From positions 1 to 60,482 of the forward strand of contig JANSXN010000006.1 in the NCBI GenBank assembly GCA_024742935.1: a stretch of 60,482 bases of DNA, given 5' to 3'. Source of the stretch: Flavobacteriaceae bacterium. Its GTDB lineage: Bacteria; Bacteroidota; Bacteroidia; Flavobacteriales; Flavobacteriaceae. The position numbers were made by a program, and so were the translations under genes. This document shows, in pieces, positions 42,695 to 52,311 of this stretch. The notes below the pieces were generated by a model, which was not told where the DNA came from, did no database searches, and worked only from the letters and a program-made list of their open reading frames with translations. Every line of letters starts with the position of its first letter. The stretch's first letter is position 1.

Positions 42695-45203
42695 ACTTAA
42701 ACTCTTTTTATTAATCATATCATTACATTTTCTGGCTTTGGTATCTTTTGGTCAAGAAGCCGGTGAATCAGTACCTCTCATTCAAGTTTTAAAAGAAATT
42801 GAAAAGAACTTTTCAAGTAACTTTAGTTATGCAGATGCGACTCTTGAAGGAATCTTTATAGACAATCCACCTAAGTCTAACACCTTAGAAGATGCGCTCA
42901 ATTTTCTAAGAAAAAATACCCCTTTTGATTATACTATACTTACTAATAATATTATTGCTATAAGTCCTTTAAATGGATCCAAAAGTTATTGTGGATTTAT
43001 CTTTGATTTGGTTTCAGGATTGCCCGTTTCAGGAGCTTCAATTAATAGTAATGGTCAAAAAGTACTCTCAGATGATTCAGGTAAATTCACCATAAAATTA
43101 GCAGAAAATGCCGGTAAAATTACAGTCGATTTCATTGGTTTTAAAACGTTGGAAATAGCAGTTGATGACTTTTCAAATACCTCTTGCACCCGTTTCTACC
43201 TTTTTCAAAAAGTAGAACCCCTTGATCTTATATTTCTTCAAAATTATATTACCAAAGGAATTACAAAAACAAGTACCGGCGAGTTACAAATTAGTTATAA
43301 AGATTTTGGAATATTACCCGGACTTGTTGAACCTGATGTTTTACAGACCATTCAAGCGCTTCCGGGTATTATAAGTAGTAATGAAACGGTTTCATATCTC
43401 AATGTAAGAGGAGGCACTCACGATCAAAATTTATTTTTGTGGGACGGAATTAAAATGTATCAAACCTCACATTTCTTCGGAATGATATCGGCTTTCAACC
43501 CCTATCTCACTGAAGAGGTCAGCCTTATAAAAAACGGCAGTAGTGTGGTTTATGGCGACGGAGTTTCAAGTGTGATTGCTATGAAAACAAGTCAAGAAAT
43601 AAATGATAGCTTGAAAGTGAGTGCCGGTTTGAATATGATCAATGCAGATATTTATCTGGACACCCCATTACATAAAAAAGCATCGCTTCAACTTGCAGCC
43701 CGAAGTTCATACAATGATATAGTTGAAACTCCTACATACCGTCAATATTTTAAAAAAGTATTTCAAAATAGTGATGTAACAAACAGTATCGCCAATGCTA
43801 CAGATAGGCAAGACGATTTCTCTTTTTTTGACACCTCATTGAGGGGTTTGTTTCAACTTTCGTCAAAAGATTTTTTAAGAGTTAATTTCCTTTATACAAA
43901 CAACGACCTTTTTGTGAAACAAGACGAGTTCAGAACAAGTTTAATTCAGTCAAGAATAAGTAACCTAAAACAGACAAATCTTGCCTCCGGTATTTTTTAT
44001 GAACGCAAGTGGAACGATAAATTGAAATCAAATATTCAGCTTTATGGCTCAAACTATACCATTGAAGCGACAAATCTCAATGTAATATCAGAACAGAAAC
44101 TCACACAGGAAAATGACGTGAAAGAATGGGGAGCAATTTTGAGTACTGAAGTATCGTTTAGCAATCTTTTTTCTTTAAAATCAGGCTACCAAATTAACGA
44201 AACTACTATCACAAATTTTGAAGAGACCAACACTAGTAGAAATCAAGCAGGATTTAGAGAAACTCTTTTAACACAAAGCCTTTACAGTGAAATAAACTAT
44301 ATATCTTTAAATCTATTAACACGTTTCAGGCTAGGTGCAAGAGCCAATCATATTTCCAAATTTAACAGAATTCATTTTGAACCCAGATTGAGTTTCAATC
44401 AACGATTTTGGAACTTTTTTACATTGGAAGTTCTTGCAGAGCAAAAGAGCCAAACCACTTCACAGGTCATAGATTTTCAAACAGATTTTCTTGGTGTTGA
44501 AAACCGAAGATGGGTATTGTCTAAACCAGATGAAATACCCATTTTAATAAGCAATCAAATATCATTAGGTCTCAATTACAAACGAAACGGACTGTTGCTG
44601 AATGTTGAAGCCTATATTAAAAATGTTGATGGAATAACAACTCAAAGTCAAGGTTTTCAAAATCAATTCCAATTCATCAGAACACACGGAAACTATGAAG
44701 TAAAGGGAATTGACTTTTTATTACACAAGGATTTTAATGGTTTTTCCGGATGGTTGAGTTATTCCATTTCTGAAAATAATTACTTCTTTGAAGAACTGGA
44801 TCCACAACACTTTCACAACAATATTGATATTACAAATGCAATTGCTCTTGGTCTTTCTTATGACTTTAATCGCTTTAAACTATCTACGGGTTTCAACTGG
44901 CATACCGGAAGGCCCACAACTTTACCGGTTGAAAATGAAGAAATAATAAATAATGAAATCCAATACAATTCTCCCAATACTTCCAGATTACCTGAATACT
45001 TTAGAATTGATTTATCTGTAACTTATAATTTTAAACTGATGACCGGTGTGAAGGCATTTACCGGTGTCTCTCTTTGGAACCTCCTTGGAAATAAGAATAT
45101 TTACAATTCGTTTTACAGACTTGACAGGGAATTTGAACTTGAAAAAATTGAACAAACAGGCTTAGGATTTACTCCCAATGTAACTTTCAGAGTTAATTTT
45201 TAG
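42687..45203 (+). CDS. TonB-dependent outer-membrane receptor with N-terminal signalling domain
   Basis: 838 aa, GTG start at 42687 inside the FecR gene. Signal peptide (ends VSFGQ), an STN-like signalling domain (about 25-95, VLKEIEKNFSSNFSYADATL ... LEDALNFLRKNTPFDYTIL), a carboxypeptidase-like beta-sandwich (~100-165), a plug domain (VEPDVLQTIQALPGI ... LNVRGGTHDQNLFLWDGI) and a beta-barrel ending TFRVNF. The STN plus the adjacent sigma and anti-sigma genes makes it a transducing receptor. At 838 aa it is shorter than SusC proteins and has no SusD partner, so it belongs to the FecA-like, carbohydrate-independent class. Ligand unknown. Confidence 0.92.
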   Translation: MNKLKLFLLIISLHFLALVSFGQEAGESVPLIQVLKEIEKNFSSNFSYADATLEGIFIDNPPKSNTLEDALNFLRKNTPFDYTILTNNIIAISPLNGSKSYCGFIFDLVSGLPVSGASINSNGQKVLSDDSGKFTIKLAENAGKITVDFIGFKTLEIAVDDFSNTSCTRFYLFQKVEPLDLIFLQNYITKGITKTSTGELQISYKDFGILPGLVEPDVLQTIQALPGIISSNETVSYLNVRGGTHDQNLFLWDGIKMYQTSHFFGMISAFNPYLTEEVSLIKNGSSVVYGDGVSSVIAMKTSQEINDSLKVSAGLNMINADIYLDTPLHKKASLQLAARSSYNDIVETPTYRQYFKKVFQNSDVTNSIANATDRQDDFSFFDTSLRGLFQLSSKDFLRVNFLYTNNDLFVKQDEFRTSLIQSRISNLKQTNLASGIFYERKWNDKLKSNIQLYGSNYTIEATNLNVISEQKLTQENDVKEWGAILSTEVSFSNLFSLKSGYQINETTITNFEETNTSRNQAGFRETLLTQSLYSEINYISLNLLTRFRLGARANHISKFNRIHFEPRLSFNQRFWNFFTLEVLAEQKSQTTSQVIDFQTDFLGVENRRWVLSKPDEIPILISNQISLGLNYKRNGLLLNVEAYIKNVDGITTQSQGFQNQFQFIRTHGNYEVKGIDFLLHKDFNGFSGWLSYSISENNYFFEELDPQHFHNNIDITNAIALGLSYDFNRFKLSTGFNWHTGRPTTLPVENEEIINNEIQYNSPNTSRLPEYFRIDLSVTYNFKLMTGVKAFTGVSLWNLLGNKNIYNSFYRLDREFELEKIEQTGLGFTPNVTFRVNF

Positions 45204-46416
45204 GCTTATTTTTTTCCTCAATCCATTTGCCCATATACTTTGTGCTCTGCATAGTATGGTGCATTAAAAGCGAGCCTACAAAATTATTTAACCGATGAGA
45301 AGTTAGATTTTTCTGAAGAAAAGTGATTTTATTTAAAAATTCACTTTCAAACTGAGTTTTATAGAATCGTTTGTCAAGTATATTAAAACCAGTTATCTGA
45401 GCCTCTTGCCAGCTTTTTTTATCAGTATATAATTGAATCGCTTTTAGGGCAAAATCATCAGGATCGTCTTCAATGTAGCCGTTCCAAATCTCAACATTTG
45501 AAATACCTTCACAGCCAATTTTTGTAGTAACGCTAGGTGTGCCATATTGCATCGCTTCAATAAGTTTTCTTTTCAATCCGGCTCCAAATCGCAAGGGTGC
45601 GAGCATCACTCGGGCATTTCCAATTACAACTGCTGCGTCTTCTGCCCAGCCTGAAATAAAAAAACGCTCTTTGGGATTGTGCAATTGGTTAATTTTTTGT
45701 GATGCATAGGCTCCATAGCAGTGTAACTCAGCCTCGGGTAATTGTTTTGAAATAAGTGGCCAAATGGTATTTTTAAGTTCCAAAACAGCATCAATATTGG
45801 GCCCGTGTTTAAAATTTCCTAAAAAAATGAAATGCTGTCTTTTATTGAAATTAAGTAAGGGTTCTTTCAGTGTCATTTCCCGAATAAAAGGCAGGTAATG
45901 CAAAAGTGATTTGTCAATTTTAAATTCTTCCTTGAGCAGTTCTATTTCAGCCATTGAAATTATCAGCGAAAGATCACAGCGGAAAATACTTGCAATTTCA
46001 CGTATAGCTATCTCAGAATTTTTATAATTTACTTTTATTTTGCTTTTTAATGCTTCTTCTCTGGAATATCTGAGAAAATGCAAATCTTCTGTATCCAAAA
46101 TCCTAAGTGCTTGAGGACAATTTTTGGCTACACGCCAACCAAATTGTTCTTCAGTATAAAAGCGGTCAAAAAGAACGATATCCGGGTTGAGTGTTTTTAC
46201 AAATTCATCAAAGGAAGAATCATTGATCTTGATACATTTTTCCTGTAAAGCATAAGGTTTTAAAACCTCAGAATACATAGTTTTTTCAGCAGCCGAAGTA
46301 AAACTAATTTGAAATTTTTTGTTTTGAAAAGCTTTAATTAATTGCATCATCCTTACTCCCGCACCGTTGGTCTTGGGTTCCGGCCATGTATAGAAAATCT
46401 TTAATATTTTTTTCAT
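45193..46416 (-). CDS. Glycosyltransferase family 4-like
   Basis: 407 aa with a GT-B fold. N-terminal half: ILKIFYTWPEPKTNGAGVRMMQLIKAF. C-terminal nucleotide-sugar half: HFIFLGNFKHGPNIDAV, ERFFISGWAEDAAVVIGNARVMLAPLRFGAGLKRKLIEAMQ (shown in parts; E of the E-x7-E-like motif in LIEAM), GTPSVTTKIGCEGI. No TM or signal; cytoplasmic, likely for cell-surface polysaccharide or glycan synthesis. Its 3' end overlaps the TonB-receptor gene by 11 bases, convergently. No neighbouring polysaccharide locus is visible. Confidence 0.85.
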   Translation of the reverse strand: MKKILKIFYTWPEPKTNGAGVRMMQLIKAFQNKKFQISFTSAAEKTMYSEVLKPYALQEKCIKINDSSFDEFVKTLNPDIVLFDRFYTEEQFGWRVAKNCPQALRILDTEDLHFLRYSREEALKSKIKVNYKNSEIAIREIASIFRCDLSLIISMAEIELLKEEFKIDKSLLHYLPFIREMTLKEPLLNFNKRQHFIFLGNFKHGPNIDAVLELKNTIWPLISKQLPEAELHCYGAYASQKINQLHNPKERFFISGWAEDAAVVIGNARVMLAPLRFGAGLKRKLIEAMQYGTPSVTTKIGCEGISNVEIWNGYIEDDPDDFALKAIQLYTDKKSWQEAQITGFNILDKRFYKTQFESEFLNKITFLQKNLTSHRLNNFVGSLLMHHTMQSTKYMGKWIEEKNKPKN

Positions 46417-46523
46417 TTTTTGGTATTTATTTTATTGTTATCAATATTTTTTTTAACTATTTGCCAAGTTTCATTAAGTTTTACATTTAACTACTACCTT
46501 AGATTAATCAATTCAAATATTTT

Positions 46524-47291
46524 ATGAAATTAAATTATTTTATAATTTTAAAGTTAGTATTTTTTTCAAGTGTTTTATACCCCCAAGTTGGAATAAATAC
46601 CACGAATCCTTCCTCTGGAGCAATATTGGATATCAATAGCACAGACAAAGGCATTCTAATTCCAAGAGTTGAAATAATGGATGTTTACGACAATTTTACT
46701 CCAGTAGAAAATCCTACATATGGATTAATGGTTTTTAACACTAATAATCTTTCGGGACGAGGTGAAGGTTTTTATTATTGGAACGGAAGTCAATGGACAA
46801 TGATTGGCTCAGATATTCCTATTTTTAGTATTTCAAATAAAGATATTCTTTCCATAACCATACCAAACACACCAAATTTTAATAACATTAGTGACAATAT
46901 AATTAGTGATATGAAACTAGAATTTACAGCCTATAAGAGTTCTGTTCTGTTAATTCTAAGTGCCTCTGGAAACTCAGACTTCCAGACAATGGGAGAAGTT
47001 TATTTTATAGCAACAAAAACGCTTGAAAATGGGAGTCCAATTATGCCAAGCCCTGAAATTCTTGGAGGTTCAGCTTCTCAAATTGGAGGATTTTATTCAG
47101 ATGGTAGTATTGGTTACTCAAACAATAGATGGAATTGTGATCTCACAATTATGGTTGACAATTTAACCATTGGTTCAACATATACTTTTGAAATTGCTGC
47201 AAGGGCAAGTGTACCTTTAGGAAATGAAAACGGTATAAAAATATTAAATTCAAAACCAGAAAATCATTTAACCCTATCTGTTATTCATTGA
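46524..47291 (+). CDS. Secreted protein sharing the N-terminal module of the FISUMP proteins
   Basis: 255 aa. Signal peptide (ends VLYPQ), then VGINTTNPSSGAILDINSTD / KGILIPRV and YGLMVFNTN ... FYYWNGSQWTMIG, the same leader module as in the FISUMP array (VGIGTETP...LDVTST..GFLPPRM). The remaining ~150 residues are a beta-rich domain of unknown kind with no Cys-rich FISUMP core and no T9SS sorting domain. Single gene between two leftward genes, overlapping the downstream one by 7 bases. Confidence 0.75.
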   Translation: MKLNYFIILKLVFFSSVLYPQVGINTTNPSSGAILDINSTDKGILIPRVEIMDVYDNFTPVENPTYGLMVFNTNNLSGRGEGFYYWNGSQWTMIGSDIPIFSISNKDILSITIPNTPNFNNISDNIISDMKLEFTAYKSSVLLILSASGNSDFQTMGEVYFIATKTLENGSPIMPSPEILGGSASQIGGFYSDGSIGYSNNRWNCDLTIMVDNLTIGSTYTFEIAARASVPLGNENGIKILNSKPENHLTLSVIH

Positions 47292-48496
47292 AATTTTAAT
47301 CTTGCGATTTTTACTGAAGTTAAATTTGTATTCACATTAAAATCTGTCCAGACAAAAAAATAATAACCTTGAAATACAGTCATTTGCGGAAATCCGGTAG
47401 CTCTTGAATCATCGATTGATGTGACTGTAATTACCTCTCCCAATTTTCCATTAACGTTTACTGTTCTAAATTTGATAAATAGCTCGTTTTCATAATCTTC
47501 CACCCAGCAAACAACCGCTTTTTCTGAGTCAATAATTGAAATAGCCACGCGACCTAAGGGATTTCCTGAGTCTATCCTAATTGGTATGTCAAAATCAATC
47601 CCGGCGTTTTTAGAAAATGCAAGATTTACTTTGCTTTCCATCCCTGCGGCAGTAAACCACGCCACTGCAACCGTTTCGCCTTGAGCAGCCACTCTGGGAC
47701 CATTGACCGGGCACCCGTGAATCTGCCAATTGTCGTTATGTACAGAAACCGGTGCTGACCATTTCCCGTCCTCAAATCTCACGATGGAAATATCCCTTAT
47801 TTCTTCGTCAGAACGGTCTCTGTAAACCACCACCGGACCATTTGCCGTCATAGCTGATGAAGTCTGGCAGCAATCACACACGCTTTTGTCTAACAAAAAT
47901 TCATTATCAAGGCTACCATTAGGGTTGACAATAGCTGCCCGAAGCGTCATTGGTCCGCCATTGTGGTCGTTATGCCCGCCCGAAGTGTTTCTTCCATCCA
48001 GCCAATTGACTAAAAATTGGCTTTCGCCGAAAGGTGTATAAGCAACAAAACCGTGTTCCGATATGGTGGTATCGCTATGAATTTTAAATGGAGTTGACCA
48101 AAGGCCTCCCTTCTCTTTTTGTGTGACCATCACATCATACGCATAAGTAGCCTCGTCTGATTTTTGAAGGATGTGCGCAATATAATTTTCTCCATTTTTA
48201 GCAATCTGCGGATAATCGGCCCAGTTAACAAACCAGTCTGTGCCTGATGTTATTACTTCTGGGGTTGACCAACTATCATCAGACAACCTGGAATAATATA
48301 AAGTTGCCAAACTATCTATTTCTGAAACAAAGGAAATCAACAAATCATTGCCATCTGAATAAAGATAAGGCAGCGAACTGTTTTCCATTTCGGGGAATTG
48401 AACTTCACTTAAAATGGGAGTTGATTTTTCATTTTCTCGTTGACACGAAAAGAAAAAAATACTAACTGAAATCGCGATAAATAGATTTTTTTTCAT
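47285..48496 (-). CDS. Lipoprotein with sialidase-like beta-propeller
   Basis: 403 aa. Lipoprotein signal peptide with Cys17 (IFFFSC). The body has repeated short beta-blade segments with propeller-type turns (TLYYSRLSDDSWSTPEVI, GGLWSTPFKIHSDT, DGKWSAPVSVHNDN, LAFSKNAGIDFDIPIRID, the last an Asp-box-like S.N.G..F). The full set of sialidase catalytic residues (Arg triad) is not evident, so hydrolase activity is doubtful. Located 10 bases from the rimO 3' end, in the same direction. Confidence 0.75.
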   Translation of the reverse strand: MKKNLFIAISVSIFFFSCQRENEKSTPILSEVQFPEMENSSLPYLYSDGNDLLISFVSEIDSLATLYYSRLSDDSWSTPEVITSGTDWFVNWADYPQIAKNGENYIAHILQKSDEATYAYDVMVTQKEKGGLWSTPFKIHSDTTISEHGFVAYTPFGESQFLVNWLDGRNTSGGHNDHNGGPMTLRAAIVNPNGSLDNEFLLDKSVCDCCQTSSAMTANGPVVVYRDRSDEEIRDISIVRFEDGKWSAPVSVHNDNWQIHGCPVNGPRVAAQGETVAVAWFTAAGMESKVNLAFSKNAGIDFDIPIRIDSGNPLGRVAISIIDSEKAVVCWVEDYENELFIKFRTVNVNGKLGEVITVTSIDDSRATGFPQMTVFQGYYFFVWTDFNVNTNLTSVKIARLKFQ

Positions 48497-48506
48497 TTTA
48501 AGTTAT

Positions 48507-49808
48507 TTAAACCGGCTCCCCATACAAATCAAAATCGGCAGCATCAGTGATTTTAACATTTGTAAAATCACCTGTTTTTAAGTAGTGTTTTGAAGCATCA
48601 ATCAGCAGTTCATTGTCGACATCAGGTGAGTCAAACTCGGTTCTGCCCACAAAATAGTTGCCTTCTTTGCGGTCGATGACTACTTTAAATTCCTTCCCTA
48701 TTTTTTGCTGGTTCAGTTCCCATGAGATTTGAGATTGAATTTCCATAATCTCATTGGCGCGTTCTTGTTTTACCTCTTCGGGAACATCATCTTCGAGATT
48801 GTATGCGTGTGTGTTTTCTTCGTGGGAATAGGTAAAGCAACCCAAACGCTCAAAGCGCATTTGCTGTACCCAGTTTTTAAGTGTTTGATAGTCTTCTTCA
48901 GTTTCACCGGGATAGCCCACAATTAAGGTGGTTCTGATTGCCATTTCGGGAACAGCAGATCGGAAGTCTTGTAATAATTTTGTGGTTTTGGCATGTGTGG
49001 TTCCGCGGCGCATCGATTTTAAAATAGCATCAGAAATATGCTGCAGCGGAATGTCAATATAATTACAAATCTTAGGCTCCTCTCTCATCACATCCAGAAC
49101 ATCCATTGGGAAACCGGTGGGGAATGCATAGTGCAGTCGAATCCACTCTATTCCTTCGACTTTTACCAATGCCTGTAGCAATTCTGCCAGATTTCTTTTT
49201 TTGTATAAATCAAGTCCGTAATAAGTCAAATCCTGTGCAATGAGAATGAGTTCTTTCACACCGTTTGCAGCAAGATTTTCAGCTTCCTTAACTAAGTCTT
49301 CAATGGGCGTACTGCGATGTTTACCTCGCATAATGGGGATCGCACAAAAGGAACAGGGACGGTCACAGCCTTCGGCTATTTTGAGATAGGCATAATTTTT
49401 TGGAGTGGTAGTGAGACGTTCACCTATGAGTTCGTGTTTGTAATCTGCCCCAAGGGCTTTTAATAATCCGGGAAGTTCTGTTGTGCCAAAATACTGGTCA
49501 ACTGAAGGAATTTCCTTTTGCAAATCGGGTTTATAGCGTTCAGAGAGGCAACCGGTTACAAAAACTTTATCAACGATTCCATCTTCTTTTTTCTGAACAT
49601 ATTCAAGGATGGTGTTTATGCTTTCTTCTTTCGCGTTAGCGATAAAACCACAGGTATTGATCACAACAATGTTGCCTTCTTCCTCGTGGACCACTTCTTT
49701 ATTGTTGGCACGCAGTTGTCCCATCAATACTTCAGAGTCATAGACGTTTTTGGAACAGCCCAAAGTGACTACGTTGATTTTGTTTTTTTTTAATGTTTTG
49801 GTGCGCAT
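48507..49808 (-). CDS. rimO: Ribosomal protein S12 methylthiotransferase RimO
   Basis: 433 aa from ATG 49808, chosen because MRTKTLKKNKINVVTLGCSKN is the usual opening; a Met 8 codons upstream is possible. N-terminal UPF0004 domain (three cluster Cys: LGCSKN, NTCGF, TGCLSERY), radical-SAM core with CDRPCSFCAIP (C..xC..C), C-terminal TRAM domain. Adds a methylthio group to the conserved Asp of ribosomal protein S12. A -7 box TATCTTTG lies at 49837-49830. Confidence 0.95.
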   Translation of the reverse strand: MRTKTLKKNKINVVTLGCSKNVYDSEVLMGQLRANNKEVVHEEEGNIVVINTCGFIANAKEESINTILEYVQKKEDGIVDKVFVTGCLSERYKPDLQKEIPSVDQYFGTTELPGLLKALGADYKHELIGERLTTTPKNYAYLKIAEGCDRPCSFCAIPIMRGKHRSTPIEDLVKEAENLAANGVKELILIAQDLTYYGLDLYKKRNLAELLQALVKVEGIEWIRLHYAFPTGFPMDVLDVMREEPKICNYIDIPLQHISDAILKSMRRGTTHAKTTKLLQDFRSAVPEMAIRTTLIVGYPGETEEDYQTLKNWVQQMRFERLGCFTYSHEENTHAYNLEDDVPEEVKQERANEIMEIQSQISWELNQQKIGKEFKVVIDRKEGNYFVGRTEFDSPDVDNELLIDASKHYLKTGDFTNVKITDAADFDLYGEPV

Positions 49809-49829
49809 AATATTTTTTAAAAAGGACTT

Positions 49830-49837
49830 CAAAGATA
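49830..49837 (-). promoter_or_regulatory. Probable -7 promoter box of rimO
   Basis: TATCTTTG on the minus strand, an exact TAnnTTTG match 21 bases before the ATG; no clear TTTG partner is visible. Confidence 0.5.
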
Positions 49838-49899
49838 CAATCTAAATCACACTTTTAGTTTTAATTGAAGATTAGTTAGAAGAAGAAAATTATTTTAAA

Positions 49900-50658
49900 C
49901 TAACCAATGTTATTTGACTTTCTTCTATTACACGGCTGACAAAGAAGCTGTATGTTACGATAAGTATTTGAGCCTCCCTTTGAAAATGGAATAATATGGT
50001 CAAACTCTAAATTTCTATTTTCTCCACAAACCCTGCATTTACCCATGTCTCTATTCCAAACTTGATCTTTCACATTTTGGGTAATACCTCTACCACCAAA
50101 ATGGTCTTTTATTGTAGCTGATTTAGGAAACCTTGCTGTGTCAAGATCAGTAATATCTGCTCCCCTTTCCAAGGCATTTATTATTTCAACCGATTTAAAA
50201 TTATCAAATTGGTCATAACTCAAACTAAAGATTTCCTGAAGATCAACTTTGTGAAGTTCCTCATGCTCATCAATTTTATCATCTAAATAAAGTCTTTCAA
50301 ATTGTCTTTGCAGAATCTCTTCAACTTCTGAAAAACGATACTTATAAAAATCCCCCTCCTCAATTTTAAAATAGGCTTTTAGCAGTTTAATATTTTTCTT
50401 TTCGTTGTCTGTTAAAATATGGTCATTTAGAGCAAGATTAATATAAACCAAAACTAAATCGAGCAGTTCTTCTTTTATATCCTTGATGTTATTTATTTTG
50501 TGCTCTTTTAAAACAGAATTTAGTGTCTCTACACTAAGGTTTTCATTATAGACAAGATCAACAATATGGGAAATATAATTACTGAAAGATTTAATTGACA
50601 GTATGATTTCAAAAGCTTTGTGTAATTCTAAATCCCCCTTTGACAAATACTTTCCCAT
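49900..50658 (-). CDS. HNH endonuclease-domain protein
   Basis: 252 aa. The first ~175 residues are helical with no recognised fold. The C-terminal HNH domain has KCRVCGENRNLEFDHIIPFSKGG, then NIQLLCQPCNRRKS: two CxxC zinc pairs, the DHI metal/catalytic pair and the N-x8-type end. It could be a free-standing nuclease or a defence or toxin effector; the ~175-residue front would then be the sensor or targeting part. Single gene, unrelated to flanking rimO and ftsY. Confidence 0.85.
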   Translation of the reverse strand: MGKYLSKGDLELHKAFEIILSIKSFSNYISHIVDLVYNENLSVETLNSVLKEHKINNIKDIKEELLDLVLVYINLALNDHILTDNEKKNIKLLKAYFKIEEGDFYKYRFSEVEEILQRQFERLYLDDKIDEHEELHKVDLQEIFSLSYDQFDNFKSVEIINALERGADITDLDTARFPKSATIKDHFGGRGITQNVKDQVWNRDMGKCRVCGENRNLEFDHIIPFSKGGSNTYRNIQLLCQPCNRRKSNNIG

Positions 50659-50801
50659 GCTTATTTTGCTCTAAATTACTTAATTACTATTCTTTAAAAG
50701 TAATTAAAAATGTTATAATTGAATAGTTTTATTTGAAAAAATAGACTGAACAAGTAGAAGCTTGACAACCTCTTTCAGGGTTTTGGAGTTTGAAACACGA
50801 G

Positions 50802-50821
50802 ACCTCCGCCTACGCGGAGGT
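50802..50821. other. Perfect inverted repeat enclosing the ftsY stop codon
   Basis: ACCTCCGC-CTAC-GCGGAGGT: an 8-base-pair GC-rich stem. On the minus strand the last codons of ftsY and its TAG stop lie within it. No T run follows, so it is not a standard terminator. Confidence 0.7.
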
Positions 50822-51769
50822 AAAGAAAGAGTCCACAAACTCAAACTTATTAAAAACTTGCAAATGCTCCATTCCTTCACCTACTCCGATGTATTTTACC
50901 GGAATTTGAAACTGATCACTAATACCTATCACTACACCCCCTTTTGCAGTACCATCTAATTTAGTAACTGCTAATGCGGTCACTTCGGTGGCGGCGGTGA
51001 ATTGTTTGGCTTGTTCAAAAGCATTTTGACCTGTGGAGCCGTCAAGAACGAGTAAGACTTCGTGTGGAGCATCAGGAACCACCTTTTGCATCACGCGTTT
51101 CACTTTGGTTAGCTCATTCATCAGGTTTACTTTGTTGTGTAAGCGTCCGGCGGTGTCGATGATGACAACATCTACGTTTTGGGTAACAGCACTTTGCAAA
51201 GTGTCAAAAGCCACAGAGGCGGGATCGCTGCCCATACTTTGTTTTACAATGGGTACTTGTGCACGGTCTGCCCAGATTTGAAGTTGATCGATTGCAGCTG
51301 CCCTAAACGTATCTGCAGCACCCAGTACAACGCTTTTTCCGGCTTTTTTAAACTGGTGTGCCAATTTACCGATGGTGGTTGTTTTACCCACACCATTGAC
51401 TCCCACTACCATAATTACGTAAGGTTTTTTACCTTCAGGCACTTCAAATTCGGTGGCGTTACCGGAATCTATTTCAGAAAGTAAACCGGCAATTTCTTCT
51501 CGTAATATCAGGTTGAGTTCGTCTGTGCCTAAATATTTATCTTTAGCAACACGGGCTTCAATGCGCTCAATGATTTTAAGTGTTGTATTCACACCCACGT
51601 CAGAAGAAACGAGAATTTCTTCAAGATTGTCCAGTACATCATCATCAACTTTAGATTTTCCGGCGACTGCCTTGCTTAGTTTACCCAAAAAACTGGACTT
51701 TGATTTTTCAAGTCCTTTGTCTAGGGTTTCTTTTTTTTCTGATGAAAATATTTTTTTGAAAAAACTCAT
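50810..51769 (-). CDS. ftsY: Signal recognition particle receptor FtsY
   Basis: 319 aa. N-domain without the long acidic A-domain of E. coli, then the G-domain: GVNGVGKTTTIGKLA (G1), AADTFRAAAIDQL, DTAGRLHNKVNLM (G3), TKLDGTAKGG (G4) and GVGEGMEHLQVFN at the end. Receptor for Ffh (37691-39019) at the inner membrane. Downstream of the ribosomal genes in the same direction, but separated by the hairpin at 51865. Confidence 0.97.
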   Translation of the reverse strand: MSFFKKIFSSEKKETLDKGLEKSKSSFLGKLSKAVAGKSKVDDDVLDNLEEILVSSDVGVNTTLKIIERIEARVAKDKYLGTDELNLILREEIAGLLSEIDSGNATEFEVPEGKKPYVIMVVGVNGVGKTTTIGKLAHQFKKAGKSVVLGAADTFRAAAIDQLQIWADRAQVPIVKQSMGSDPASVAFDTLQSAVTQNVDVVIIDTAGRLHNKVNLMNELTKVKRVMQKVVPDAPHEVLLVLDGSTGQNAFEQAKQFTAATEVTALAVTKLDGTAKGGVVIGISDQFQIPVKYIGVGEGMEHLQVFNKFEFVDSFFTSA

Positions 51770-51864
51770 GGTTAGCTTGTAGTTAATTGTTATTAGTTAA
51801 TGATTCTGCTCTAATAACTCGTAATCTTATCATTTTTAAGGGTACAAATATACGTAAAAAGAAA

Positions 51865-51893
51865 AAGCCGTCTCACCAAAAGGAGGACGGCTT
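51865..51893 (-). terminator. Terminator between the rpmB-rpmG-DUF4295 unit and ftsY
   Basis: Stem AAGCCGTC / GACGGCTT (13-base loop) followed on the minus strand by a T-rich run. It ends the ribosomal-gene transcript about 20 bases after the DUF4295 stop. Confidence 0.75.
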
Positions 51894-51912
51894 CAATATC
51901 TTTAATAGGTAT

Positions 51913-52068
51913 TTATTTTTGTTTGCTTAGCCAGTCATTAACTAACTCTGGAGCTGTAATGGTTTCAACAAAAGTGTAAGCTCCTGTTTTAGGAGATTTT
52001 ACCATTTTGATAGCTTTAGTTAATCGCTTTGAACCTGTTTGTAACGTTGCTACTGATTTCTTTGCCAT
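51913..52068 (-). CDS. DUF4295 small basic protein
   Basis: 51 aa: MAKKSVATLQTGSKRLTKA ... ending ELVNDWLSKQK. Found by reading the minus strand between rpmG and ftsY. The family is restricted to Bacteroidota and normally occupies exactly this place after rpmG; its basic, Lys-rich N-terminus suggests a ribosome-associated protein, but its function is not established. Confidence 0.9.
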   Translation of the reverse strand: MAKKSVATLQTGSKRLTKAIKMVKSPKTGAYTFVETITAPELVNDWLSKQK

Positions 52069-52099
52069 GACTTATATCTTTATGAGATTAAAATCTCTA

Positions 52100-52288
52100 T
52101 TATTTAATTTCTTTGTGAACGGTCATTTTCTTCAAAATGGGATTGAATTTTTTCAATTCCATTCTGTCTGGAGTGTTCTTTTTGTTTTTAGTAGTGATGT
52201 AACGAGAAGTACCGTTAACACCTGATTCTTTATGCTCAGTGCACTCTAAAATTACCTGGATTCTATTTCCTTTGCTTTTCTTTGCCAT
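52100..52288 (-). CDS. rpmG: 50S ribosomal protein L33
   Basis: 62 aa: [19 protein letters not shown] ... [20 protein letters not shown]. Only one Cys is present, so this is the zinc-independent (C-minus) form. Second gene of the rpmB-rpmG-DUF4295 unit, 23 bases after rpmB. Confidence 0.96.
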   Translation of the reverse strand: MAKKSKGNRIQVILECTEHKESGVNGTSRYITTKNKKNTPDRMELKKFNPILKKMTVHKEIK

Positions 52289-52311
52289 TTCTGTGTACTA
52301 TGTTTAGAAGA

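Noticed and set aside
42687-45203. SusC-type glycan receptor
   Set aside because: The length (838 aa) and the lack of a SusD gene or glycoside hydrolases fit a FecA-like transducing receptor better.
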